Assembly: GCA_902525585.1 (NCBI GenBank) | Contig: CABZHQ010000011.1 | Span: forward strand, 1-53,358 | Length of the DNA: 53,358 bases | Reading direction: 5' to 3' | Source: an uncultured Prochlorococcus sp. | GTDB lineage: Bacteria; Cyanobacteriota; Cyanobacteriia; PCC-6307; Cyanobiaceae | Part shown: one piece after another, positions 18,022 through 25,516 of the stretch | How the letters are laid out: every line of letters begins with the position of its first letter | Numbering within the stretch: the stretch's first letter is position 1 | Translations under genes and position numbers: made by a program | The notes under the pieces: generated by a model | Told to the model about the DNA's origin: nothing | What the model saw: the letters and a program-made list of their open reading frames with translations, nothing else | Databases searched by the model: none

Positions 18022-18741
18022 ATGAATAACAAAGAACAAGATAACTTTAATAATGCTACCTTAGATCTTATAAAAAAATTTGTAGATTCCAATCAAAGGA
18101 AAAGAATAAATTCATTAACTCAAATAGAATCTGAAGTCGAAAATATTTTTAATCTTGGTCCTTCACTGTTTGATATCTTTGATACTGATGGAGACGACTG
18201 GGTTGCTGGATGGATATTGCAAGTTTTAAAAAAATTTAAGCCTGAATTCTTTGAAAACTCCAAATTCAATAATTGGTATAATACATATTCAGATATTGAT
18301 ATTAATTATGATGGTTTGCAATTGATGTTGGTTGAGCAAAAATTTGAAGAGGCAGATAGATTAACAAGTTCCTATTTACGAAAATTAGCTGGAAAATTAG
18401 CTGAAAAACGTGGATATGTTTTCTACAGTGAAGTTAAGAATATGTCAGGTAAAGATTTAGAAACAATGGATCGATTATGGAATATTTATTCTAATGGTAG
18501 ATTTGGATTCTCAATTCAGGCAAAGATATTAAAATCAGTAGGAAAAAAATATGAATTGATGTGGCCGAAAATAGGTTGGAAAAAAGATGGCTTATGGACT
18601 AGATATCCTGGATCTTTTTGCTGGTCATTGGATGCTCCTGATGGACATATGCCTTTAATAAATCAACTAAGAGGAGTAAGACTTATGGACTCCATCTTAC
18701 GACATCCAGCTATTGCAGAGAGACATAATAATATTCTTTAA
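18022..18741 (+). CDS. GUN4-domain protein (tetrapyrrole-binding)
   Basis: 239 residues. The N-terminal ~95 residues form a helical region (LIKKFVDSNQRKRINSLTQIESEVENI...). The C-terminal part has the GUN4 fold signature: a helix LMLVEQKFEEADRLTSSYL (~105-123), then LWNIYSNGRFGFSIQAKILKSVG (~154-176) and RYPGSFCWSLDAPDGHMPLINQLRG (~197-221). GUN4 proteins bind protoporphyrin and Mg-protoporphyrin and activate Mg-chelatase. Cyanobacteria usually have several GUN4-domain proteins; this could be the functional Gun4 or a paralogue, and I cannot decide from this window. Confidence 0.85.
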   Translation: MNNKEQDNFNNATLDLIKKFVDSNQRKRINSLTQIESEVENIFNLGPSLFDIFDTDGDDWVAGWILQVLKKFKPEFFENSKFNNWYNTYSDIDINYDGLQLMLVEQKFEEADRLTSSYLRKLAGKLAEKRGYVFYSEVKNMSGKDLETMDRLWNIYSNGRFGFSIQAKILKSVGKKYELMWPKIGWKKDGLWTRYPGSFCWSLDAPDGHMPLINQLRGVRLMDSILRHPAIAERHNNIL

Positions 18742-18788
18742 ATGAGGTATTTAATAAGTTAAAATTAAGACAGTTTCAAAATATTATT

Positions 18789-19223
18789 ATGTCCTTATTT
18801 CGGGGCAAAAATATTTTAAAAAAATTTTTTAAAAGACCAAAGATCAACTGGTCAAACTACGAATTCGAATCATCATTACAGTTAAATGAATTTGTAGATC
18901 AACTATTAGAACCTATTAAATATTCTCAATCAAGCTATCTTATAAAACTTGGTTTACATGAAGCTCTAGTTAATGCAGTAAAACATGGAAATAAATTAGA
19001 TCCAAAAAAAAATATTAGAGTAAGAAGAATAATTACGCCTAATTGGTGTGTTTGGCAAATTCAAGATCAAGGTAATGGTTTAGAAATAAAAAAAAGAGAC
19101 TACAAATTACCAAAAAAAATAAGTAGTGTAAATGGCCGTGGACTTTACATTATTAATGAATGTTTTGATGATATTAGATGGAGTAGTAAAGGAAATAGGC
19201 TTCAGTTGGCTTTAAAAAGGTGA
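18789..19223 (+). CDS. RsbW/SpoIIAB-like anti-sigma-factor type ATP-binding protein
   Basis: 144 residues with one GHKL (HATPase_c_2) domain. N box LGLHEALVNAVKHGNK (~57-72), G1-type WQIQDQGNGLEI (~94-105) and G2-type NGRGLYIINECFDDIRW (~115-131) are present. A basic N-terminal ~20 residues precede it. Such proteins act as serine kinases or sequestering partners in partner-switching control of sigma factors. No anti-sigma antagonist or phosphatase lies next to it; its neighbour is the GUN4-domain gene 47 bases upstream. The last 22 bases overlap the convergent DUF6439 gene. Confidence 0.85.
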   Translation: MSLFRGKNILKKFFKRPKINWSNYEFESSLQLNEFVDQLLEPIKYSQSSYLIKLGLHEALVNAVKHGNKLDPKKNIRVRRIITPNWCVWQIQDQGNGLEIKKRDYKLPKKISSVNGRGLYIINECFDDIRWSSKGNRLQLALKR

Positions 19224-19465
19224 TTTTTACTAGGGCAAGGTTTATCTGTGTTAATTTCTTTTAACCATTTAATACTTTCTTCTATATATTCAATAGTTTC
19301 GTCTTCATTACAAGAAATAATTAAATGGCATAATCCCGCCGAAATTAGTTCTGCAGATCGTTTATATTTATTTCCTTTATCTTTATGCCATTTAGAATGA
19401 TCAATCTTTAATTTGTCATTAAGACTTTGAACAAGATGAATAGTATCTTTATCCCAATAGGTCAT
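19202..19465 (-). CDS. DUF6439-like small protein, unknown function
   Basis: 87 residues, soluble, mostly helical. A conserved-looking core YKRSAELISAGLCHLIISCNEDETIEYIEESIKWLKEI (~34-71) would form two helices; no signal peptide or membrane span. It is 12 bases downstream of the methyltransferase gene on the same strand, so probably co-transcribed with it, and its 3' end overlaps the convergent anti-sigma-type gene by 22 bases. Family name given from recollection of similar cyanobacterial proteins; moderately sure. Confidence 0.65.
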   Translation of the reverse strand: MTYWDKDTIHLVQSLNDKLKIDHSKWHKDKGNKYKRSAELISAGLCHLIISCNEDETIEYIEESIKWLKEINTDKPCPSKNHLFKAN

Positions 19466-19477
19466 AGAATTTTTTAT

Positions 19478-20533
19478 TTACTTTACAGCAGACCATACTT
19501 TGGTCATAAAAAAGGAATTGGATTTTACATCTTTAAACCCTACTTCCTCTATTTTAGAATCTATATCCTCTTTTATGTAATCACAATAAAAAGGCTCATG
19601 AAAAGATTTATAGAAGTTTTCCATTACGGATGTAAAGTCAGGCGAATCACTAATTTGAATTGAATCAGCTAATACTAATATCCCCCCAGGTTCAAGAACT
19701 CTAAAAAATTCATTTAATACTTTAGCTCTAATTGTTCTAGGTAATTCATGAAATAAGTAAACACATGAAATGCATTGAAAACTATTATTTTCAAAAGGTA
19801 AGTCTTCTGCATTACCTTTTATCAATTGAATTAAATCTCCATCTAAGTCTGAAATATATCTACTAGCCTCTTTTAAGTATGAATCAGATAAATCAATTCC
19901 TGTAATTTTTTCTTTAGGAAATGCGGCTCTTAATTGTTTTAATGTTCTTCCAGATCCTGTAGCTACATCAAGTATTTTTATAGAACTTTTTTTTCTATCG
20001 CTAAAAATTTGAAGTCCTTCTTTTATTGGCTTAATAATTCTTCTCCTCATTGAGTCAGCACTTCCGTTGAAAAGTATCTCTACTTGTAGGTCATAAATGC
20101 TCGCTGAGAAGTCTGATAAATAACCATCTGTTTGATGATGAAAATTTCTCAAGTAATATTGAGGATAATTATCTTTATCAATTGATGTTGGTAGGTCGTC
20201 AAAGTTTTGTTTTCTGCGTCTATCCCATGTATTGGGCATATCGAGCCAAATTTTGGGGTATTGAGTTAGATATCTAAGCCATGGCTCGTCAAACAATAAT
20301 TTTTTTGGATATATATTTTTTTCTGCATCATTCCAATCTTCTTCTCTTAAAGTATCCATTGAATTTTGGATTTGTATTAGAAGATCCTTATCTAAATCAA
20401 AATTTTCAAGTTTCGAATCGGGAAGAATAAAATTCATTAATCTTGAACTTATCTGCTTGTGTGCAAAACCTGCAATGCTTTTGCTTTGTTGTAGCGTTTT
20501 ATATGCAATTTTTGAAATAGATTCCCTGGCCAT
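19478..20533 (-). CDS. Class I SAM-dependent methyltransferase
   Basis: 351 residues. The first ~155 residues are a distinctive N-terminal region including DEPWLRYLTQYPKIWLDMPNTWDRRR and the YYLRNFHHQTDGYLSDFSASIYDLQVEILF segment. The Rossmann domain follows with motif I ILDVATGSGRTLKQL (~193-207), the acidic strand ITGIDLSDSYLKEA (~217-230), NAEDLPFENNSFQCISCVYLFHELP (~246-270) and a UbiE-like RVLEPGGILVLADS (~286-299). It resembles small-molecule or quinone-type methyltransferases of cyanobacteria; the substrate is not identifiable. Between glnA (terminator in between) and the DUF6439 gene. Confidence 0.88.
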   Translation of the reverse strand: MARESISKIAYKTLQQSKSIAGFAHKQISSRLMNFILPDSKLENFDLDKDLLIQIQNSMDTLREEDWNDAEKNIYPKKLLFDEPWLRYLTQYPKIWLDMPNTWDRRRKQNFDDLPTSIDKDNYPQYYLRNFHHQTDGYLSDFSASIYDLQVEILFNGSADSMRRRIIKPIKEGLQIFSDRKKSSIKILDVATGSGRTLKQLRAAFPKEKITGIDLSDSYLKEASRYISDLDGDLIQLIKGNAEDLPFENNSFQCISCVYLFHELPRTIRAKVLNEFFRVLEPGGILVLADSIQISDSPDFTSVMENFYKSFHEPFYCDYIKEDIDSKIEEVGFKDVKSNSFFMTKVWSAVK

Positions 20534-20561
20534 TTTTTAATTTATATATTTATATTCCAAC

Positions 20562-20607
20562 AAAAAAAAAACCAATTTGAGAATATTTTGTGATATTTCT
20601 CAAATTG
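20562..20607 (-). terminator. Rho-independent terminator of glnA
   Basis: Perfect 11-bp inverted repeat: CAATTTGAGAA (20573-20583) pairs with TTCTCAAATTG (20597-20607), extended by three more pairs around a one-base bulge. On the minus strand the hairpin is followed by GG and a run of ten T (20562-20571). It begins 28 bases after the glnA stop codon. Stem, spacing and U-tract are textbook for an intrinsic terminator. Confidence 0.9.
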
Positions 20608-20635
20608 ATTAATTTAAAATAATTATTTCTTTTAA

Positions 20636-22057
20636 TTATGCATCGTAATACATAAAGAATTCATGTGGATGAGGTCTTTGTCTTAGTTGTTGAACTTCTT
20701 CGTATTTTATATCGATAAAGTTATCAATAAAATCTTCTGTAAATACGCCACCAGCTAATAGATAATCCTTATCTGCTTTTAACGCATTAAGTGAATCATT
20801 TAGAGATGAAGGTACTGTATCAATTTTCGCAAGTTCATCAGCTGGAAGTTCAAATAAATCTACATCTACTCCATCACCTGGATCAATTTGATTTTTAATT
20901 CCATCAATACCGGCAAGCATCATTACAGAAAATGCTAAGTATGGATTTGCAAGTGCGTCACCTGATCTGAATTCTAACCTTTTAGCTTTAGGGCTTGGAC
21001 CTGTTAGAGGGATTCTTACTGCAGCTGATCTATTACCCTCAGAATAAACTAGATTTACAGGCGCTTCGAATCCTGGAACCAATCGCTTATAACTATTTGT
21101 AGTTGGGTTAGTAAATGCGAGGAATGAAGGGGCATGCTTAAGTATACCTCCGATGTACCATCTTGCTGTTTGGGATAAATTTGCATATGCTCCTTCACCA
21201 AAAAATAGTGGCTGTCCATTCTTCCATAAACTTTGGTGAACATGCATTCCGGTTCCGTTATCGTTAAAAACAGGCTTGGGCATAAATGTTGCAGTTTTTC
21301 CATATTTTTTTGCAACATTTCTGACGACGTATTTATAAGTCATAACGTTATCAGCAGCATTTATTAGCGAATCAAATTTCATTCCTAGCTCGTGTTGGCC
21401 AGCACCAGCAACTTCATGGTGATGTTTCTCTGTGGGAATACCTAATTCACCCATAAGAAGAAGCATCTCAGATCTAATATCTTGCGCAGTATCATTAGGA
21501 GCTACTGGAAAATATCCTTCTTTATATTGAATCTTGTATCCTAAGTTTCCCCCTTCCTCAATTCTCCCTGTATTCCATGGTGCTTCAATAGTATCTACAT
21601 TATAAAAACAACCTCCTTCTTTAGAGTCATATCTAACATCATCGAATAAAAAGAATTCTGGTTCTGGTCCAAAAAATGCAGTATCAGCTATACCAGTTGA
21701 ATCTAAATATTTTAATGCCTTTTGGGCTAAGGCTCTTGGACACCTATCATAAGGCTCTCCGATTCTAGGCTCTTGAATAGAGCAAATCATACTTAGAGTT
21801 TTATGTTTATAAAAAGGATCTATCCAAGCTGTACTTGCATCGGGCACCATTGACATATCCGAGGCATTAATTGCCTTCCAACCTCTTATCGATGAACCAT
21901 CAAATGCTAGACCTTCTGTAAATGAATCCTCTTCTATCATGTCTGATGTAAGAGTTAAATGTTGCCATTTACCATGGATGTCTGTGAATTTTAAATCGAT
22001 GAGTTCAATTCCTTCATCTTTAATTTGACTTAAAACATCTTGTGGAGACTTAGACAT
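20636..22057 (-). CDS. glnA: Glutamine synthetase type I
   Basis: 473-residue GSI that makes glutamine from glutamate, ammonium and ATP, the entry point of nitrogen. Seen: [13 protein letters not shown] (~129-141), the metal/ATP segment [17 protein letters not shown] (~212-228), [14 protein letters not shown] (~265-278), NRSAAVRIP (~342-350). At the position of the adenylylated Tyr of E. coli (NLYDLP) the sequence is DLFELP with F402, so regulation by adenylylation is excluded. I use the ATG at 22055-22057: a longer frame reaches 22114, but that would begin upstream of the NtcA-type promoter's -10 box. The gene has its own terminator. Confidence 0.97.
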   Translation of the reverse strand: MSKSPQDVLSQIKDEGIELIDLKFTDIHGKWQHLTLTSDMIEEDSFTEGLAFDGSSIRGWKAINASDMSMVPDASTAWIDPFYKHKTLSMICSIQEPRIGEPYDRCPRALAQKALKYLDSTGIADTAFFGPEPEFFLFDDVRYDSKEGGCFYNVDTIEAPWNTGRIEEGGNLGYKIQYKEGYFPVAPNDTAQDIRSEMLLLMGELGIPTEKHHHEVAGAGQHELGMKFDSLINAADNVMTYKYVVRNVAKKYGKTATFMPKPVFNDNGTGMHVHQSLWKNGQPLFFGEGAYANLSQTARWYIGGILKHAPSFLAFTNPTTNSYKRLVPGFEAPVNLVYSEGNRSAAVRIPLTGPSPKAKRLEFRSGDALANPYLAFSVMMLAGIDGIKNQIDPGDGVDVDLFELPADELAKIDTVPSSLNDSLNALKADKDYLLAGGVFTEDFIDNFIDIKYEEVQQLRQRPHPHEFFMYYDA

Positions 22058-22079
22058 AACTATTGAGATACCTTCTATG

Positions 22080-22121
22080 AAATTAATAACTTGATGATTC
22101 TTATTATGTATCAACCATCAC
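22080..22121 (-). promoter_or_regulatory. NtcA-activated promoter of glnA
   Basis: On the minus strand: GTG-N8-TAC (22121 to 22108), exactly 22 bases, then TAATTT (22085-22080). This matches the class II NtcA promoter layout GTA-N8-TAC-N22-TAN3T with a single change (GTG for GTA). Transcription should start near 22073, about 16 bases before the glnA ATG, with AGAAGG as a ribosome-binding site. Established knowledge: glnA is an NtcA target in cyanobacteria. Binding here is inferred. Confidence 0.75.
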
Positions 22122-22216
22122 TTTTTTCAACACTAGCCGTCTTCTTTCAGTGTTTCAAGTCATAACTTTAATAATTATTTACTTAATTATTTAAATTGAA
22201 TTAATTTCTTTAAATA

Positions 22217-22239
22217 AATATCGCTTAAGTGACGATATT
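22217..22239. repeat. 23-bp inverted repeat, candidate operator
   Basis: Arms AATATCG (22217-22223) and CGATATT (22233-22239) are perfect reverse complements around a 9-base centre containing the palindrome CTTAAG. It sits 33 bases before the start of the aminotransferase gene and about 100 bases from the glnA promoter. The shape fits a dimeric regulator's operator or a short leader hairpin; no T-run follows, so it is not a terminator. Confidence 0.45.
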
Positions 22240-22271
22240 AGTTTAATTTAAAGGTAATTGAATGTAATGCT

Positions 22272-23456
22272 TTGACAGAAGCAAAACTTATTCCGGCTTT
22301 AAATAAAGAGAATTTATCTCATTTCTCAAAGACTTATGTTCCTTCTAGACTTTTATTAGGTCCTGGTCCTTCAAACGCACATCCAGAAGTTCTAAATGCT
22401 CTTTCCTTAAATCCAATTGGTCACTTAGATGAAGCATATATTTCATTGATGTCTGACGTTCAACAACTTCTAAGATATACCTGGCAATGTAATAATCGAA
22501 TGACTCTTCCAATGAGTGGTACTGGCAGTGCAGCTATGGAAGCTTCAATAGCTAATTTTATAGAGGTAGGAGAAAAAATTCTTATCGCTAAAAAAGGATA
22601 TTTTGGAAACAGACTTGTCGATATGGCAACTAGATATAAAGCAGATGTATCTGTTATGGAAAAACCTTGGGGTGAATCCTTTTCTTATGAAGAAATTAAG
22701 TATGAAATAGAGACTAAAAAACCAGCTATATTTGCAATTGTTCACGCTGAAACATCTAGTGGGGTTTTACAACCTCTTGATGGAATTGGTGATGTATGTA
22801 GAAAAAATAACTGCTTGTTTTTAGTTGATGCAGTTACTTCTCTTGGAGCTCTAGAACTATTAATAGATGAATGGAAAATAGATTTAGCGTATAGTTGTAG
22901 CCAGAAAGGATTAAGTTGTCCGCCTGGACTAAGTCCTTTTACAATGAATAGGAGAGCTGAAGATAAACTAAGTTCAAGAAAAACAAAAGTTCCTAACTGG
23001 TATTTAGATTTATCTCTTTTAAATAAATATTGGGGTTCTGATCGTGTTTACCATCATACTGCCCCTGTAAATATGAATTTTGCTATTCGAGAAGGTCTAC
23101 GATTAATTGCAAATGAAGGTTTAGAGAATGTTTGGTATAGGCATATTACTAATGCAAAAAAACTATGGAAAGGTTTAGAAAGTCTTGGAATGGAATTACA
23201 TGTATCAGAGGATTATCGATTGCCAACTCTTACAACAGTTAAGATTCCGCCTGCAGTTGATGGAGATGGTTTTAGAAATCATCTTTTAAGAAACTTTGGT
23301 ATAGAAATAGGAAATGGACTTGGAGAATTGTCTGGTAAGGTATGGCGCATAGGATTAATGGGCTTTAACTCAAGTGAGGAGAATGTAGACAGATTATTAA
23401 ACCTATTTGATACTGAGTTAAAAAAATACGCTATTTTTGAGTCCTCAACTTTTTAA
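22272..23456 (+). CDS. Class V PLP aminotransferase (serine/alanine-glyoxylate type)
   Basis: 394 residues. N-terminal RLLLGPGPSNAHPEVLNAL (~26-44) is typical of alanine-glyoxylate and serine-glyoxylate aminotransferases. D186 (FLVDAVTSLG) contacts the PLP ring nitrogen and K212 (YSCSQKGLSCPPG) would form the Schiff base. C-terminal GLMGFNSSEENVDRLL is also family-typical. Likely role: transaminating glyoxylate in photorespiration. The start is TTG at 22272-22274; no in-frame ATG or GTG lies between it and the upstream stop at 22239-22241. It is divergent from glnA, and its 3' end overlaps convergent tadA by 26 bases. Confidence 0.9.
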   Translation: MTEAKLIPALNKENLSHFSKTYVPSRLLLGPGPSNAHPEVLNALSLNPIGHLDEAYISLMSDVQQLLRYTWQCNNRMTLPMSGTGSAAMEASIANFIEVGEKILIAKKGYFGNRLVDMATRYKADVSVMEKPWGESFSYEEIKYEIETKKPAIFAIVHAETSSGVLQPLDGIGDVCRKNNCLFLVDAVTSLGALELLIDEWKIDLAYSCSQKGLSCPPGLSPFTMNRRAEDKLSSRKTKVPNWYLDLSLLNKYWGSDRVYHHTAPVNMNFAIREGLRLIANEGLENVWYRHITNAKKLWKGLESLGMELHVSEDYRLPTLTTVKIPPAVDGDGFRNHLLRNFGIEIGNGLGELSGKVWRIGLMGFNSSEENVDRLLNLFDTELKKYAIFESSTF

Positions 23457-23946
23457 ACCATAATTTTAAAATTTTACTGCATTTGTCTTCTAAAATACCT
23501 CCAACGATTTCCATTTTGTGATGAGAACTTTCATGCTTTGATAAGTCAATTGAGCCGCCCAACCCACCTCTTTTCTTATCGTAGGCACCAAAAACAACTT
23601 TACCCATCCTTGCTTGAATAAGTGCCGATGCACACATGGTACATGGTTCTAAATTTGTAATGATAATACATTCATTAAATCTCCAATCATTTTTTATTAG
23701 AGATGCCTGCTTTAGTGCCATAATTTCAGCATGACCTAATGGATCATTATTTATATTTCTCCTGTTAACCCCTCTTCCAATACATCTTCCTCTCTCATCT
23801 AAAATTATTGAACAGATTGGTAACTCAACTTTTCCAATTTCTTCTGATCTTCTTAAAATAGAGTTCATCCATCTTGAGTATTTTGAAATATTTATTCCTT
23901 TCTGTTCATCATAATTACTATTTACATTTTCAAAAATATACCTCAT
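23431..23946 (-). CDS. tadA: tRNA-specific adenosine deaminase
   Basis: 171 residues. Zinc ligands and catalytic residues are present: H72 and E74 in PLGHAEIMAL, C102 and C105 in EPCTMCASAL, followed by IQARMGKVVFGAYDKKRGGLGG, the typical TadA segment that distinguishes it from cytidine deaminase. It converts A34 to inosine in tRNA-Arg(ACG). An N-terminal extension of ~25 residues precedes the core. Convergent overlap of 26 bases with the aminotransferase gene; divergent from the PLP decarboxylase gene (43-base gap). Confidence 0.93.
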   Translation of the reverse strand: MRYIFENVNSNYDEQKGINISKYSRWMNSILRRSEEIGKVELPICSIILDERGRCIGRGVNRRNINNDPLGHAEIMALKQASLIKNDWRFNECIIITNLEPCTMCASALIQARMGKVVFGAYDKKRGGLGGSIDLSKHESSHHKMEIVGGILEDKCSKILKLWFKKLRTQK

Positions 23947-23989
23947 TTACCAATATTAAGAATAAACTTATTAATAGATATCTTATCTG

Positions 23990-25375
23990 ATGACTGAAGA
24001 TTTAATTAATAAAAAAGATATATACTTCCCTTCGTATTTAGGGACTAACGATAATTTAATTACTCTCCTAAATAAAACAACTCAAATTCTTTGTGACTGG
24101 TTCTCTAAAGCCGATAAATATGGTCCATTACCATTTGATGAAAATTTCAAGTGCTTAATGCCTGATGAGGATGGTAATTCTTCAGAAGATTTGTTTTCTG
24201 ATATTCAATCACTTCTAAATAATTCTTTTAATCCAGTTCATCCCGGCTCTTTAGCTCATCTGGATCCCCCTCCTTTGATTTTTTCTATTTTAGGAGATTT
24301 AATTGCTGCTGGTTTAAATAATAATCTTCTTGCTTATGAGTTGTCTCCAAGTATTACTTTGCTTGAGGAATCATTATGCAAATGGTTTGCAAAGAAAATA
24401 GGGTTTAATGATTCTTCAGGAGGCATAGCAGCTAGCGGAGGTACTCTAAGTAATTTGAATGCACTTATTGCGGCTAGACATAATTCTGGATTAGGTTCAG
24501 ATCCTAATTCTGTATTACTTGTTAGTGAAGATGCCCATTCCTCCTTTACTAAATGTATAAGAATAATGGGACTTGATGAAGCAAATCTTATAAGGATTAA
24601 AACTGATAATAACGGTAGTATTGATATCCAAAATCTTAGAAATACTATAGATAAATGTATTATTGATAAAAAAAAAATATTCGCTATTGTTGCCACTCTA
24701 GGCACAACTGTAAGAGGAGCGATAGATCCTATTAAAGATATAAGTGAAATATGTAAAGAAAGAAATATATGGCTTCATATCGATGGCTCCATTGGAGGCA
24801 TTTTTGCCATAACTTCTATTCCAATAGAAGGTTTAAATAATATTAATCAGGCTAATTCCATAACAATAAATCCTCAAAAAATAATTGGCATTACAAAGAC
24901 ATCATCTTTGTTATTAGTTTCAGAAATGAGTACTTTAGAAAAAACATTTTCTACTGGACTTCCTTACCTATCATCTAAAGAAGATATAATAAATAGAGGG
25001 GAAATAGGCATTCAAGGTTCTAGACCTGCAGAGGTTATAAAACTATGGCTTGGCTTACGTTTTTTAGGTCTGAATGGAATAGAAAATATATTAAATTCAT
25101 CAATTAAAAGAAAAGATTTTTTTATAAAAAATATTAGTAAAAATAAATTTGATATATATTCAGGCCCTCTTCATATTGTATCATTCTTACCAAAGAAACT
25201 TGAGCCAAAAGATTCTGATGCATGGACTCAAACTAAAGTTAATGAACTAATTAACAATAATTTTATGCTCTCTAGACCAAAATTTAAAGGTAAATATTTT
25301 TTACGGGTTGTCATGGGAAATTACAATACAAAGGAATTTCATATTGAAGAACTTTTGAGACTTTTAGACGCTTAA
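23990..25375 (+). CDS. Group II PLP-dependent decarboxylase
   Basis: 461 residues of the aromatic-amino-acid / glutamate / 2,4-diaminobutyrate decarboxylase family. Seen: NPVHPGSLAHLDPPP (~81-95), ASGGTLSNLNALIAAR (~148-163), VSEDAHSSFTKCIRIMG (~178-194), D265 in LHIDGSIGG, and the Schiff-base Lys, most likely K297 in TINPQKIIGITK. The usual PHK triad is PQK here (His to Gln), which alters the residue next to the cofactor Lys. Product could be a diamine or beta-alanine; the substrate cannot be decided from sequence alone. A 45-codon membrane ORF follows after three bases. Confidence 0.88.
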   Translation: MTEDLINKKDIYFPSYLGTNDNLITLLNKTTQILCDWFSKADKYGPLPFDENFKCLMPDEDGNSSEDLFSDIQSLLNNSFNPVHPGSLAHLDPPPLIFSILGDLIAAGLNNNLLAYELSPSITLLEESLCKWFAKKIGFNDSSGGIAASGGTLSNLNALIAARHNSGLGSDPNSVLLVSEDAHSSFTKCIRIMGLDEANLIRIKTDNNGSIDIQNLRNTIDKCIIDKKKIFAIVATLGTTVRGAIDPIKDISEICKERNIWLHIDGSIGGIFAITSIPIEGLNNINQANSITINPQKIIGITKTSSLLLVSEMSTLEKTFSTGLPYLSSKEDIINRGEIGIQGSRPAEVIKLWLGLRFLGLNGIENILNSSIKRKDFFIKNISKNKFDIYSGPLHIVSFLPKKLEPKDSDAWTQTKVNELINNNFMLSRPKFKGKYFLRVVMGNYNTKEFHIEELLRLLDA

Positions 25376-25378
25376 CTA

Positions 25379-25516
25379 ATGAATATGGGTAGACCAAAAA
25401 TTATTGCAATAGTAACAGGGTTTATATCTATAGCTATTTGTATTGCTTACTTACTCTTAATAACTATCTTTGATTTCAGAACTTATCTTAATGATCAATT
25501 ATCCAATTTTACTTAG
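25379..25516 (+). CDS. Small single-pass membrane protein of 45 residues
   Basis: ATG at 25379, TAG at 25514-25516. Product starts MNMGRPKIIAIVTGFISIAI and continues through a ~25-residue hydrophobic helix to a polar C-terminal tail (FDFRTYLNDQLSNFT). It fills the gap between the PLP decarboxylase gene and the convergent GTPase gene, whose end it overlaps by eight bases. A GRPK-basic N terminus before one helix predicts an N-in orientation. I believe similar short ORFs occur in other marine picocyanobacteria but cannot verify this. Function unknown. Confidence 0.6.
   Translation: MNMGRPKIIAIVTGFISIAICIAYLLLITIFDFRTYLNDQLSNFT

Noticed and set aside
22058..22114. N-terminal extension of glnA by 19 codons
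   Set aside because: It would start upstream of the NtcA-type promoter's -10 box, lacks the usual GSI start, and the ATG at 22055-22057 gives the normal 473-residue protein.
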